This document shows positions 15,812 to 24,566 of a stretch of 50,732 nt of DNA, piece by piece. The notes below the pieces were generated by a model. It searched no databases, was not told where the DNA came from, and worked only from the letters and a program-made list of their open reading frames with translations. The first letter of the stretch is position 1; the number at the start of each line of letters is the position of its first letter. The translations under genes were made by a program, and so were the position numbers. The stretch is taken from positions 1 through 50,732 of the forward strand of contig NZ_JABWGN010000031.1 in assembly GCF_013363975.1 (NCBI RefSeq). Reading direction: 5' to 3'. The stretch is from Nonomuraea montanisoli. GTDB taxonomy: Bacteria > Actinomycetota > Actinomycetes > Streptosporangiales > Streptosporangiaceae.

Positions 15812-16267
15812 TCACAGGTAGGAGCGGGTGGCCGTGACCAGGTCGGGGACGGCGTCACGGGTGTCGACGTAGAGCGCGGCGTCGGGGGTGCGCTCGCGCA
15901 CGTCGCGGTCGCGGATCGCGAACACGGCCGGAGGGACGCCCGCGTCGCCGTAGCGGCCGGTGACCGCCGTGGAGATCGCCCGGCGCACGTCGGCGACCAC
16001 GCCGCGCGTCGTGTGGCCGGGGCCGGAGGCGGCGAGGTAGCCGAGCAGCGCGGCGAAGCGCTGCTCGGTCTCGACGGCCGCCGGCTGCCGGGCGGTGGCG
16101 GGGCGGTCGAGCCAGAACACCTTGCCGGCCAGGAACGCCTCGTAGCTCACGCCGTCATGGTCGAGCGTGCGGGCCGTCTCGGCCAGCAGCGCGCCGAACT
16201 CGGCCAGGTCGGCGCGCGGCGGCAGGTCCGTCGTGACGAACAGGGGCACGATCAGCGAGTCGAGCAT
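15812..16267 (-). CDS. Conserved-looking protein of unknown function
   Basis: 151 aa, acidic, no signal peptide. It begins MLDSLIVPLFVTTDLPPRAD and carries AETARTLDHDGVSYEAFLAG and VFAIRDRDVRERTPDAALYV. I do not recognise a family. The codon bias is fully that of the core genome, so it is very likely real. Upstream, 16268-16530 holds no gene I can support. Confidence 0.6.
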   Translation of the reverse strand: MLDSLIVPLFVTTDLPPRADLAEFGALLAETARTLDHDGVSYEAFLAGKVFWLDRPATARQPAAVETEQRFAALLGYLAASGPGHTTRGVVADVRRAISTAVTGRYGDAGVPPAVFAIRDRDVRERTPDAALYVDTRDAVPDLVTATRSYL

Positions 16268-16530
16268 GTCTGTGATCCCTCCGTGAGGAGCCTCATCGTA
16301 GGGGGAGCCACCGACAATCCCCGGCGGCGACGCACCACCGCGTCAAGCCCGCGGGGCGCGGGGCTCCGGAGCGCGCCGTCCTGTCCGCCGGGACCCGATC
16401 CCGCCCGTCGTGCCCCGTCCGTTCCGGTGCGCGCCGTCAAGTCCGCCGGACCGGGAGCCGGTCGTCATTCCCGCCCGGAACCGGCCCGCCTGTCAACCCT
16501 GGCCGCGCCGGTGCCGCGGCTCGGGCCGGG

Positions 16531-17079
16531 TCAGCGGTCGGTCCACTCGTCCTCCAGCGCCGAGTGGACGATGGAGTCGCGCCAGCCGTCCGGCGTCGGC
16601 AGGTGGTGGCGGATGCGGCCCTCCTCGACCATGCCGGCGGTCAGCATCGCGAGCTGCGCGGGCAGGTTGTCGGGGGAGCGGGCGCCCCAGACGCGGTGCA
16701 GGCCGAGCTGCTTGAAGCCGAACGACAGCAGCAGCCGGATGAGGTCGGTGCCCATGCCGCGGCCCCACTGGTCGGGGCGCAGCCCGAGGCCGATCTCGGC
16801 GCTGTGCGGCAGGTCGGTCTCGACGTGCAGCCGGGCGACGCCGATCACCTCGTGGTGGTCGGAGTCCTCGACCGCGAAGACGTACAGGCGGCGTGGTTCG
16901 TCCTCCGCCGCCTCCAGGGCCTCCTTGACGAGCGCCCCCACCTGCTCGGAGGTGAGGGCGCCGAAGGGCATGAAGCGCGTCGCGGCGGGGTCGCCGTAGA
17001 CGGCGTGCAGCGCCGACACGTCGGCCTCCGTGACGTCACGCAAGCACAAACGCGCACCGTTGCACTGCACGTGGCGCAT
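16531..17079 (-). CDS. GNAT acetyltransferase (RimJ/RimL-like)
   Basis: 182 aa. ARLCLRDVTEADVSALHAVY is the beta1-alpha1 start of the fold. SAEIGLGLRPDQWGRGMGTD holds the acetyl-CoA pyrophosphate loop (Q/R-x-x-G-x-G/A variant), and LGLHRVWGARSPDNLPAQLA matches the RimJ-type C-terminus. Likely acetylates an amino group of a protein N-terminus or small molecule; substrate unknown. Confidence 0.88.
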   Translation of the reverse strand: MRHVQCNGARLCLRDVTEADVSALHAVYGDPAATRFMPFGALTSEQVGALVKEALEAAEDEPRRLYVFAVEDSDHHEVIGVARLHVETDLPHSAEIGLGLRPDQWGRGMGTDLIRLLLSFGFKQLGLHRVWGARSPDNLPAQLAMLTAGMVEEGRIRHHLPTPDGWRDSIVHSALEDEWTDR

Positions 17080-17122
17080 GGGGAGAAGTTAACGCGAGTT
17101 TTGCGATCTCCACAAGCCCTTG

Positions 17123-17890
17123 TCAAGTGGCGAGTTGACTCCCGTAAGCCCGGGCGACAAGTTCGGCGATGGCGCCGTGCGCGCCGAGCGGCTCGGCGTG
17201 CCCGGCCTCGATCTCGGCGGCGGCCTGCTCCAGGGTGCCCGGAGCCATCTCGTGGCCGATCACGCAGGGGGCGATGGCCAGCCGCTCGGCCCCGGCGGCG
17301 CGCAGCCGCTGGGCGGCCACGCTCACGCCCGGCTCGCTGTCGAGCGAGGCGGCCACGACCGGCATGGTCAGCCGGGAGGCGAGCAGCACGGCCGTGGCCT
17401 GGACGGCCTGCACCGCCCGCGCGCCACCGGCGGTGCCGAGGATGACGGCGTCGACGGGGCTGGAGACGTTGAGCAGGCGCACCCGGTCGGCCCGGGCCAG
17501 GCCCTTCTCGGCCAGCCTGATGTGCAGGGCCTCGGCCAGCAGCGGGTGCGGGCCGAGCGCCTCGGTCACCACCGCGCCGGTGCCGCCGGCCGCCACGGCC
17601 TTGCCGATCTCGGCGAGGACGGCCGGGTCGTCCCAGGTCAGCAGCGGCACGACCACGGCGTCGCGGCCGGAGGGCAGGGAGTCTGCCAGGTCGGCGACCG
17701 TCGCCAGGCGCACCTCGATCTGGGGGTTGTCCACCCGCACGACCGCGGCGATCTCCGAGGCCACGCCGGAGGCGTCGCCCGGCGCGGCGAGCACGAGCAC
17801 GGGGGCGTCCGGCGGCAGGGACGTGGGCACGGGACGGCGGTGGCGACCGCCGCCCGGCCGGGGGGAACGTTCACGTACAGGCAGGCTCAC
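17123..17890 (-). CDS. CbiX/SirB-like protein that has lost the metal-binding histidines
   Basis: About 255 aa. The GTG at 17890 is a more likely start than the TTG at 17911. Two tandem ferredoxin-like halves of the sirohydrochlorin chelatase family are recognisable: VLVLAAPGDASGVASEIAAV, VVVPLLTWDDPAVLAEIGKA, VVTEALGPHPLLAEALHIRL and, in the second half, LAIAPCVIGHEMAPGTLEQA. In active members the first strand ends in HGSR and the second motif carries a GYH-type histidine. Here these are APGDA and TWDDP. It may be a non-catalytic paralogue or metal-independent protein. No cobalamin genes or riboswitch are nearby. Confidence 0.75.
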   Translation of the reverse strand: MSLPVRERSPRPGGGRHRRPVPTSLPPDAPVLVLAAPGDASGVASEIAAVVRVDNPQIEVRLATVADLADSLPSGRDAVVVPLLTWDDPAVLAEIGKAVAAGGTGAVVTEALGPHPLLAEALHIRLAEKGLARADRVRLLNVSSPVDAVILGTAGGARAVQAVQATAVLLASRLTMPVVAASLDSEPGVSVAAQRLRAAGAERLAIAPCVIGHEMAPGTLEQAAAEIEAGHAEPLGAHGAIAELVARAYGSQLAT

Positions 17891-18056
17891 AGGCGCGCAG
17901 TTTATGCCCAATGGATGCCCGGTGTTCTGGGAATCGGCAGCGATTCAATCACAACGTCCCGCTTCGCCCCCGGCCCGTTCGCCGCCCGCTCCGCCGCGGC
18001 CCCCGCGGTCGCGGCGGAGCGGGCGGGGAAGATCGGCGGGCCGGGACTCAGAATGG

Positions 18057-18989
18057 TCAGCGGGCCGGGACGACGACCGATTGCGGGTTGCCCGGGGCGT
18101 ACACCGTGATGCCCTGGGGCAACGACCTCAGCTTCTCGATCTCGGCGCACGCGGGGCACTTGTCGTACCCCTCCTGGCGGGCCCGGTTGGCCGCGGCCTC
18201 GGCCTTGGCCTGCTCCACCTTGGCCTGGGCCTCCGACACGGCGGCGCCCGCGGCCAGCGACCGGTCCACCGCCTTCTGCACCTCGGCCGGGAGCGTCACC
18301 CTGGCCAGCGTGAACCGCAGCCCGGTCAGGAAGTCGCCGCCCAGTGTGCCGGGCAGCTCGCGGGCGAGCGTGGCGTTGACCGCGTTCTGCACCTTGACCA
18401 GGTTGGTGTTGCTGCTCTGCGGCCTGAGCGCGGTGCTCTCCAGCAGCGAGCACGACGGCACCAGCTCGCCGCACCGCATGGCCCCGATCTCGGAGCGCAG
18501 CGCGTTGTCGATGACCGGCCGCACCGCCTGACCGAAGAAGGCGCTCCAGCCCTCGTCGCCGTCCCACGGGTAGAGCGCGGCGCCGTCCTGCGCGCGGAAG
18601 GTGCGGGTGCCGTACTTGTCGTCGAACGTCTTGAGCGTGCCGTGGTCGAGGTTGAGCGTGAAGTACAGGGTGCCCTCGATGCCGAGGTTCACGCCGTCGC
18701 TGCTGGGCACCGTCACGACGTCCACGCCGAGGGTGGTGGCCCGCCTGGGGTCGGCGGTGATCGTGTAGAAGCGCTGCTGGGCCGGGTAGCCGTGCGTGGA
18801 CGACCACCAGCCGGTCCAGGTCAGGCCGGAGGCCGGGTCGATGACCTGGCGCACCTTGTTGTCGTCGAACGGGCCGCCGTCGCGGATCACGGCGACCTCG
18901 CCGCCGTCGGTCCGCTCCAGCCCGGTGACGAGGCCGACGAGCGCCGGGATCGACAGGATCGCGGCGATGACGATCAGGGTGGTTCTCAC
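18057..18989 (-). CDS. SPFH/Band 7-domain membrane protein
   Basis: 310 aa. One N-terminal membrane helix (TLIVIAAILSIPALVGLVTG) is followed by the SPFH fold: GEVAVIRDGGPFDDNKVRQV, TTLGVDVVTVPSSDGVNLGI, and a long coiled-coil stretch VSEAQAKVEQAKAEAAANRA near 250-270. It ends with a CPAC motif and a short tail. Band 7 proteins (HflK/C, stomatin) form membrane scaffolds. No associated NfeD protease or hydrolase gene is adjacent. The gap 17912-18056 shows nothing. Confidence 0.85.
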   Translation of the reverse strand: MRTTLIVIAAILSIPALVGLVTGLERTDGGEVAVIRDGGPFDDNKVRQVIDPASGLTWTGWWSSTHGYPAQQRFYTITADPRRATTLGVDVVTVPSSDGVNLGIEGTLYFTLNLDHGTLKTFDDKYGTRTFRAQDGAALYPWDGDEGWSAFFGQAVRPVIDNALRSEIGAMRCGELVPSCSLLESTALRPQSSNTNLVKVQNAVNATLARELPGTLGGDFLTGLRFTLARVTLPAEVQKAVDRSLAAGAAVSEAQAKVEQAKAEAAANRARQEGYDKCPACAEIEKLRSLPQGITVYAPGNPQSVVVPAR

Positions 18990-19000
18990 GGGGACCTCCC

Positions 19001-19032
19001 GCGCGGGCGGCGGTGGCAGCCGCCGCCCGCGC
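19001..19032. terminator. Perfect 13-bp hairpin after the MHS transporter gene
   Basis: GCGCGGGCGGCGG (19001-19013) pairs completely with CCGCCGCCCGCGC (19020-19032) over a 6-nt loop. It lies between the transporter stop (19083, -) and the Band 7 gene start (18989, -), so it probably separates the two transcripts. Confidence 0.65.
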
Positions 19033-19082
19033 TTTCGCGGCGGTATGGGGGGAGTACGGCCTGGACGACCCAGGGGCCGGGG

Positions 19083-20387
19083 TCAGCTCCGGTGGGCCAG
19101 GTCGGTGGGGCGGGCGAGGTCCAGGTCGCGGGTCTCCGGCGCGATGGCCAGGCCCACGGCCGTGACGGCCAGCGCCACCACCACGTACAGCGACACGGCG
19201 AGCGTCGTGCCGTACACGTCGAGCAGCTTGAGCGCGACGATCGGCGCGATGGCGCCGCCCACGATCCCGGCCATCTGGTAGCCCATGGAGGCGCCGCTGT
19301 AGCGCAGCCGGGTGCTGAACAGCTCCGCGATGAACGCCGCCTGCGGCCCGTACATGGCCGCGTGCGTGACCAGCGCGACGACCGCGGCGAGCACGATCAG
19401 CGGGAACGAGCGGGTGTCGAGCAGCGGGAAGAACGCGAACACCCAGACGGCCGCGCCGGCCACGCCCGCCAGGTAGACCGGCCGCCGGCCCAGGCGGTCG
19501 GACAGGGCGCCGAAGAACGGGATCAGCGCCAGTTGCAGGGCCGAGGCGATGAGCACCGCGTTCAGGCCGACGGAGCGGGGCAGGCCGAGCCGGCCGGTCA
19601 CGTAGACGAGGATGTAGACGGTGAAGATGTAGAAGGCCACGTCCACGCCGATGCGGGCGGTGAAGGCCGACAGCAGCGCCCGCGGGTGGGTGCGCAGCAC
19701 CTCGACCAGCGGCATCCGCGCCTTCTGCCCCTGCTTCTCCACCTCCGCGAACAGCGGCGACTCCGTTACCTTCAGCCGCACCCAGAGCCCGACGATCACC
19801 AGCACGCCCGACAGCAGGAACGGGATCCGCCACCCCCACGACAGGAACGCCGCGTCCGTCATCGTGGCCGACAGCAGCGCCAGCAGCGCGGTGGCCAGCA
19901 CGAACCCGGCCGGCACCCCCACCTGGGGCCAGCTCGCGTTGAACCCGCGGCGGCGGTCGTCGGCGTGCTCCAGCGACATGATGACCGCGCCGCCCCACTC
20001 GCCGCCCAGCCCGAGCCCCTGGACGAACCGCAGCACCGCCAGCAGGACCGGGGCGGCGACGCCGATGGTGGCGTACCCGGGCAGCAGGCCGATGAGGAAC
20101 GTCGAGATCCCCATCACGAGCAACGTGACCACGAGGACGGTCTTGCGCCCGGCCCGGTCGCCGAAGTGGCCGAAGACGATGCCGCCGAGCGGCCTGGCGA
20201 CGAACGCGACGGCGTTGGTCGTCAGGGCGAGCAGGGTGGCGTTCAGCGGGTCCAGGGTCGGGAAGAACAGCTTGCCGAAGACCAGCGTGGCCGCGGTCGT
20301 GTACAGGAAGAAGTCGTACCACTCCAGGGACGTGCCGACCAGGCTGGCGACGATCACCCGCCGCGCCTGGGAGGTGGAGCCTGCCAT
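19083..20387 (-). CDS. MFS transporter, metabolite:H+ symporter (MHS/ProP) family
   Basis: 434 aa, about 12 helices. ATG at 20387 preceded by GGGAGCG. MHS hallmarks: SLEWYDFFLYTTAATLVFGK in helix 1, GHFGDRAGRKTVLVVTL loop 2-3, GLGLGGEWGGAVIMSLEHAD in loop 4-5, and FGALSDRLGRRPVYLAG in the second half. Relatives import osmolytes (proline, betaine), citrate, shikimate or ketoglutarate with protons. The divergent GntR gene and its three TTGTTC sites suggest induction by a small carboxylate. Confidence 0.92.
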   Translation of the reverse strand: MAGSTSQARRVIVASLVGTSLEWYDFFLYTTAATLVFGKLFFPTLDPLNATLLALTTNAVAFVARPLGGIVFGHFGDRAGRKTVLVVTLLVMGISTFLIGLLPGYATIGVAAPVLLAVLRFVQGLGLGGEWGGAVIMSLEHADDRRRGFNASWPQVGVPAGFVLATALLALLSATMTDAAFLSWGWRIPFLLSGVLVIVGLWVRLKVTESPLFAEVEKQGQKARMPLVEVLRTHPRALLSAFTARIGVDVAFYIFTVYILVYVTGRLGLPRSVGLNAVLIASALQLALIPFFGALSDRLGRRPVYLAGVAGAAVWVFAFFPLLDTRSFPLIVLAAVVALVTHAAMYGPQAAFIAELFSTRLRYSGASMGYQMAGIVGGAIAPIVALKLLDVYGTTLAVSLYVVVALAVTAVGLAIAPETRDLDLARPTDLAHRS

Positions 20388-20416
20388 CGGTTCGCTCCCA
20401 AGGGAATTGAAGGGCT

Positions 20417-20464
20417 TTGTTCTCAACATAGGAATCGTTGAACAATTCGACAAGAGGTTTGTTC
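20417..20464. promoter_or_regulatory. Candidate GntR operator region with three TTGTTC half-sites
   Basis: TTGTTC at 20417 (+), GAACAA at 20440 (inverted) and TTGTTC at 20459 (+) fill the 94-nt spacer between the transporter and the GntR gene. Two of them combine with AAC to TTGTTC-N2-AAC and its inverse. Half-site spacing is about 20 nt. This is the likely regulator-binding region for both genes. Confidence 0.5.
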
Positions 20465-20481
20465 GATGATTAATTGGCGTC

Positions 20482-21162
20482 GTGGACAACGGGGTTGCTG
20501 ATCTCGAACGAGACCGTTCGCGCCTGGGGCGCAGCAGCACGGCCGAGCGGGTCGCCGACATCCTGCGCGACCGCATCAGCGAGGGCTTCTTCGAGCCCGG
20601 GCAGCGCCTGTCGGAGGAGGCGATCTCCGAGGCGCTCGGCGTCTCGCGCAACACGCTGCGTGAGGCGTTCCGGCTCCTCGGCCACGAGCGGCTGCTCGAC
20701 CACCGGCTCAACCGGGGGGTGTTCGTCCGGATCCTGTCGGCCGAGGACGTCGCCGACCTCTACCGCGTGCGCCGCGTCATCGAGGGCGCGGCCGTGCGCC
20801 GCAGTCCCACCCCGCAGGCGCTGGGGCTGATCAAGGAGGCCGTCGCCGACGCCGAGCGGGCCGCCGCGCGCGACGACTGGCGCGCCGTCGGCACCGCCAA
20901 CATCCGCTTCCACCAGGCGCTGGTCACCCTCAACCGGAGCCCGCGGCTGGACGAGGCCATGCGCCAGCTCCTCGCCGAGCTGCGGCTCGTCTTCCACGTC
21001 ATGAAGAACCCGCGCGACTTCCACGAGCCGTTCGTCGAGCGCAACCGCCGCCTGCTGGAGCTGCTGGAGGGCGGGCGCGTGGACGAGGCGGCCGCCTTCC
21101 TCGACGGCTACCTCGACCACGCCGAGCGCCTGCTCGTCCACGCGTACGACCCGGACGCCTGA
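20482..21162 (+). CDS. GntR-family regulator, FCD (FadR-like) subfamily
   Basis: 226 aa from a GTG. The winged HTH (about 18-85) reads AERVADILRDRISEGFFEPG, SEEAISEALGVSRNTLREAF and RLLDHRLNRGVFVRILSAED. The C-terminal FCD helical domain follows, with NIRFHQALVTLNRSPRLDEA and the usual metal/acid-binding histidines. FCD regulators respond to organic acids and often repress a neighbouring transporter, which fits the divergent MHS gene. Confidence 0.92.
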   Translation: MDNGVADLERDRSRLGRSSTAERVADILRDRISEGFFEPGQRLSEEAISEALGVSRNTLREAFRLLGHERLLDHRLNRGVFVRILSAEDVADLYRVRRVIEGAAVRRSPTPQALGLIKEAVADAERAAARDDWRAVGTANIRFHQALVTLNRSPRLDEAMRQLLAELRLVFHVMKNPRDFHEPFVERNRRLLELLEGGRVDEAAAFLDGYLDHAERLLVHAYDPDA

Positions 21163-21208
21163 CCGGCGCGGCCCGCCGGAAGCGGAGGGCGGGCGCTAAC
21201 GTGCGGTC

Positions 21209-21571
21209 ATGGACAGGCTGTACACGCCCGACGAGGCCCGCGCGCTGCTGCCCGCGATCGTCGAGGACGCCCGCGCGCTCGTCGCCGCCCGCGCCGACAT
21301 GACCGAGCTCGCCCACGACCGGCGCACCTCCGGGTCGTCCCCGCTCGGCGGGATCCCCGAGCTCAAGGCGCTGGAGGCGCGCATCGAGGAGATCCTGAGC
21401 GGCTGGGCCGGCCAGGGCCTGGAGATCAAGGGCATCGCGCCCGTCCTGCTCGACTTCCCGGCCGTGCTCGACGGGGTGTCCGTACGGCTGTGCTGGATCG
21501 AGGGCGAGACGGAGCTCGGCTGGTACCACCGCACGGACCTCGGCTTCGCGGGGCGCAGGCCGCTGCCGTAG
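21209..21571 (+). CDS. DUF2203 family protein
   Basis: 120 aa, cytosolic, alpha-helical with a terminal beta part. It begins LYTPDEARALLPAIVEDARA and has GQGLEIKGIAPVLLDFPAVL and LCWIEGETELGWYHRTDLGF, the diagnostic C-terminal strands of DUF2203. Function is unknown throughout the family. It stands alone, 46 nt after the GntR gene and 84 nt before the secreted pair. Confidence 0.85.
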   Translation: MDRLYTPDEARALLPAIVEDARALVAARADMTELAHDRRTSGSSPLGGIPELKALEARIEEILSGWAGQGLEIKGIAPVLLDFPAVLDGVSVRLCWIEGETELGWYHRTDLGFAGRRPLP

Positions 21572-21655
21572 CGACGCGGGCGGTCGTGGCCGAGATGTGA
21601 CCAACCGGGCTCCTCATGCCGGAATCTAACCGGGGTGAACGGAAGGATCACCGAC

Positions 21656-22666
21656 ATGAGGCACATCTCAGCATCCGCCGCCTTACTGGCCGCGGCGATC
21701 ATCGGAGGGACGACGCTCGCGCCGCTCCCCGCCCACGCCTCCCGCGCCGCCACCGGCTCACCGGCGGCCCGGGCGGCGTGGATCCCGACCTGCGACAGCA
21801 AGGCCGGCGACAACAGCGCCTGCGGGCCCTGGCGGCTGCTCATGGCCGACGGCCGCACGCTCGCCGTCCGCGACGCCGCCGTCAACCGGACCGACGCCAA
21901 GGGCCGCTCCCTCCCCGACGAAGGCCGCTTCGCGATCAGCGGCGACGGCCGCGTCATCGCCTACGAGCGGGCCCGCGACCACCGCGTCGTCGTCCGCGGG
22001 GCCGCAGGGGGGACGGTCACGGAGCTGCCCCGGTCGCTCGTGCCGAAGGGGATCGGCACCGACGACCTGACCCTGACGCTCTCACCGGCCGGCGACCGGC
22101 TCCTCGTGAGCTACACCGACGACCCCGCCCGCCGCCCCACCAAGGTCGTCACGATCGCCACAGGGAAGGTCACCGAGCTGCCCGCCGCCGAGGAGCCCGT
22201 CGGGTTCAGCGGCGACGGCGACGAGGTGCTGGCCCGCCGCTTCCCCGGCGACAACACCACGGCGCTCGTCGCCCACCGGCTCGGCGACGGCGGCTCGACG
22301 GGCAGGACGCCGCCCCAGGTCGTGGCCAACGCCACCACCCTCGCCCTGGCCGCCGACGGCAGGACCGTGGCGGTGCTGATCGGCGGCGACGCGGACCTGA
22401 AGCGGCCGCCGCGGCTGCGGATCTACGACCTGGACAGCGGCGAGCTGCACGACACGGTGAAGCTGGCGCTCAAGCCGTCCGCCTCGCCGTACCTCGCCCG
22501 GTGGACGGCCGACGGGCGGCTCGTCCTGACGACGACGACCGACGACGACGAGAGGCCGGCGGTGGTACGGGTGCTCACCGCCGACCCCGGCACGGGCGAG
22601 GTCCGGCAGAACGACACGTACACCATCGGCAAGGACCGGTTCGCCTTCTACGCGGCGGGAGAGTGA
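21656..22666 (+). CDS. Secreted beta-propeller-like protein, copy 1
   Basis: 336 aa. The ATG at 21656 is preceded by GGAAGG; a signal peptide (ASAALLAAAIIGGTTLAPLP) ends near residue 28. The mature part starts with two cysteines 11 residues apart (TCDSKAGDNSACGPWRLLM), then repeats short blades with an SxDGR-type loop: ISGDGRVIAYER, LSPAGDRLLVSYTDD, FSGDGDEVLARR, LAADGRTVAVLIGG, WTADGRLVLTTT. This is a WD40/TolB-like propeller, probably extracellular and binding rather than catalytic. It is followed 5 nt later by a diverged paralogue. Confidence 0.7.
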   Translation: MRHISASAALLAAAIIGGTTLAPLPAHASRAATGSPAARAAWIPTCDSKAGDNSACGPWRLLMADGRTLAVRDAAVNRTDAKGRSLPDEGRFAISGDGRVIAYERARDHRVVVRGAAGGTVTELPRSLVPKGIGTDDLTLTLSPAGDRLLVSYTDDPARRPTKVVTIATGKVTELPAAEEPVGFSGDGDEVLARRFPGDNTTALVAHRLGDGGSTGRTPPQVVANATTLALAADGRTVAVLIGGDADLKRPPRLRIYDLDSGELHDTVKLALKPSASPYLARWTADGRLVLTTTTDDDERPAVVRVLTADPGTGEVRQNDTYTIGKDRFAFYAAGE

Positions 22667-22671
22667 TCGCG

Positions 22672-23817
22672 ATGAGGAACGGGAACGGCAGGGGAACGCT
22701 CCCGGCGGGCGTCGTGGCGGGGGCCACGGGGCGGGCCGCCGGGCCGGTCGGGACGACGGCCGCGGCGGGGAGCCGCACGCGCCGGGTGGCGGCGGGGGCC
22801 GCGCTGGGGCTGGCCGCGCTTCTGGCAACACCCGCGACCGCGCTGGCGGCCCCGGCGTCCGCTCCGGTGGCCGCCCGAGTGACGCCGGTCGCGGCCGGCG
22901 CGCTCCACGAGCCGCCGCACGCCCACGCCGGCCACGGCCAGGACAGCGTCCGGTACGTCTCCGTCAAGGGCTGCCGGTCCAAGGGCGGCGAACCGCGCCC
23001 GTGCGGCGCCTGGCGCGTCGTGATGCACAGCGGCGCGCGCGGCACGCTGCCGGACGCCCAGACGATCGCCCGCGACGCCAAGGGCCGGAAGGCGTCCACG
23101 GTGGCCGCGCCGGTCGCGGTCAGCGGCAACGGGCAGCGGCTCGCGTACTTCACCAGGAGCGGCCGTCTCGCCCTGCGCACCCTCGGGGGCGGCGTCAGCC
23201 TGCTCCCGGAGAACGCGCTGCCCAAGGTGGCGCAGTACGAGACCGGGCTCCGGCTCTCCGACGACGGCTCCCGGCTCGCGGTGTCCTTCACCGGCGACAA
23301 GGCGCGCGACACCCGCGTCTTCGACACCGGGACGGGCGAGCGGATCGGCACGATCCCGTCGGCGTACGAGCTGAAGGGCTTCAGCGCCGACGGCGGCGAG
23401 GTGCTCGCCGGGTCGGAGGACGACGAGGGCTCGCAGATCCTGGTCGCCTACAGCGACGCGGGACAGGAGCTGGCCCGCGTCACGCCCCCGCAGCTCATCG
23501 CGTCGAACGGCCCGCCGGCGCTGTCCGGCGACGGCCGCACGGTCGCGGCGCTGGTCGCCAAGCGGCGGCTGGCCCTGTACGACATGGCGAGCGACCAGGT
23601 GACGGCCCGGCTGAAGGTGAAGCTGCCGGCCGGCGACGTCGAGATGGTCGACTGGACGGGGCCGTCGCAGGTCACCGTGCACCTGGTCGCCTACCACGAC
23701 AGCAAGCCCGACACGGTGGCGATCGCGCAGATCGACACCGGCACGGGCAAGGTCACGATCAGGGACAGGTACCCGCTGCTGAAGGACACCTTCGTCTTCG
23801 CCGCCTGCGGCGGGTGA
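22672..23817 (+). CDS. Secreted beta-propeller-like protein, copy 2
   Basis: 381 aa, a paralogue of the preceding gene in the same operon (5-nt gap). The N-terminus has a longer basic leader before the hydrophobic stretch AAGAALGLAALLATPATALA. The cysteine pair recurs (GCRSKGGEPRPCGAWRVVM), as do the loops VSGNGQRLAYFTR, LSDDGSRLAVSFTGD, FSADGGEVLAGS and LSGDGRTVAALVA. A spacer of about 45 residues separates the leader from the cysteines. Function unknown. Tandem duplication with divergence suggests a heteromeric or antigenically varied surface pair. Confidence 0.7.
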   Translation: MRNGNGRGTLPAGVVAGATGRAAGPVGTTAAAGSRTRRVAAGAALGLAALLATPATALAAPASAPVAARVTPVAAGALHEPPHAHAGHGQDSVRYVSVKGCRSKGGEPRPCGAWRVVMHSGARGTLPDAQTIARDAKGRKASTVAAPVAVSGNGQRLAYFTRSGRLALRTLGGGVSLLPENALPKVAQYETGLRLSDDGSRLAVSFTGDKARDTRVFDTGTGERIGTIPSAYELKGFSADGGEVLAGSEDDEGSQILVAYSDAGQELARVTPPQLIASNGPPALSGDGRTVAALVAKRRLALYDMASDQVTARLKVKLPAGDVEMVDWTGPSQVTVHLVAYHDSKPDTVAIAQIDTGTGKVTIRDRYPLLKDTFVFAACGG

Positions 23818-23858
23818 CGGAGGCGTCCACCGGGGCCGGGCGGGCATACGCTGCGGGC

Positions 23859-24566
23859 GTGAAGGTTCACTCCACCAAGGCGATGGCGGCGCGGGCGGTC
23901 GACCTGTGCGTCGTGCTGCTGCACGGGGATCCGCCCGGCGGCCCGTCCGCGGAGGCGGTGGCGGAGGTGCTGCGGGCGCACGGCGAGACGGTCGTCCCGA
24001 TCTCGGCCGCCGGCCCGCGCGGCGAGACGGTCGTCCCGGTCTCGGCCGCCGGCCTGGGCGGCGGGGGAGCGCCTCCCGCGCCGGTGCCCGGCGGCCCCGC
24101 GGCTCCTGAGGCGGACGGCGGTCCCGCCTCTCCCGAGGCGGGCGGCGGTGGGACGGCGATGAGCCCGTACCTCGGCGAGGACGACGTCGCCGCGATGCGG
24201 GAGGCGGCGGCCCGGCTGGTGGAGGTGCTCGCCGCCCCCGGGCCCGACGAGGCCGCCCGGCTGCTCAACCAGGTGCTCGACGACACTGCCCGGGCGCCCC
24301 GGCTCACCCGCCACGGCGGCACGAGCCCGTGGCACCTGCACGTGGACAGCCGTGACGACGCGCCATGGGCGGAGTGGTTCCTGTCGTCGTCGGCGCTGGC
24401 GCTGGCGGTGCTGCTGGCCGACCACCAGCGGGTGCCCGGCGGGCTGTGCGCCTCGCCCGGCTGCCGCCGGCCGTATCTCGACCTCGGGGGCGGCAGCCCG
24501 CGCCGCTTCTGCAGCGCGCGCTGCGCCACCCGCGAGCGCGTCGCCGCCCACCGCTCCCGCGCCTGA
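23859..24566 (+). CDS. CGNR zinc-finger protein with repetitive linker
   Basis: 235 aa from a GTG. The C-terminal CGNR-type zinc finger is clear, with GLCASPGCRRPYLDLG followed by RRFCSARCATRERVAAHR; it binds nucleic acid in putative stress regulators. The middle VRMREAAARLVEVLAA-type helices belong to the usual N-terminal ABATE-like domain. That domain is interrupted near residues 40-105 by a Gly/Pro/Ala-rich insertion containing a direct 13-residue repeat (GETVVPISAAGPR / GETVVPVSAAGLG). Such a linker is unusual for this family. Confidence 0.8.
   Translation: MKVHSTKAMAARAVDLCVVLLHGDPPGGPSAEAVAEVLRAHGETVVPISAAGPRGETVVPVSAAGLGGGGAPPAPVPGGPAAPEADGGPASPEAGGGGTAMSPYLGEDDVAAMREAAARLVEVLAAPGPDEAARLLNQVLDDTARAPRLTRHGGTSPWHLHVDSRDDAPWAEWFLSSSALALAVLLADHQRVPGGLCASPGCRRPYLDLGGGSPRRFCSARCATRERVAAHRSRA
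23982..24059 (+). repeat. 39-bp coding repeat, two copies
   Basis: Units beginning GGCGAGACGGTCGTCCCG at 23982 and 24021, period 39 nt (13 codons), inside the CGNR gene. Confidence 0.85.

Noticed and set aside
17891..18056. Cobalamin riboswitch or cobalamin gene context for the CbiX-like gene
   Set aside because: No B12-box-like or stem arrangement was visible, and no other cobalamin or siroheme gene is present.
17169..20441. A 1090-codon open frame over the CbiX-like, Band 7 and MHS transporter genes
   Set aside because: It crosses three real minus-strand genes and their terminators and shows no domain; a GC-rich shadow.
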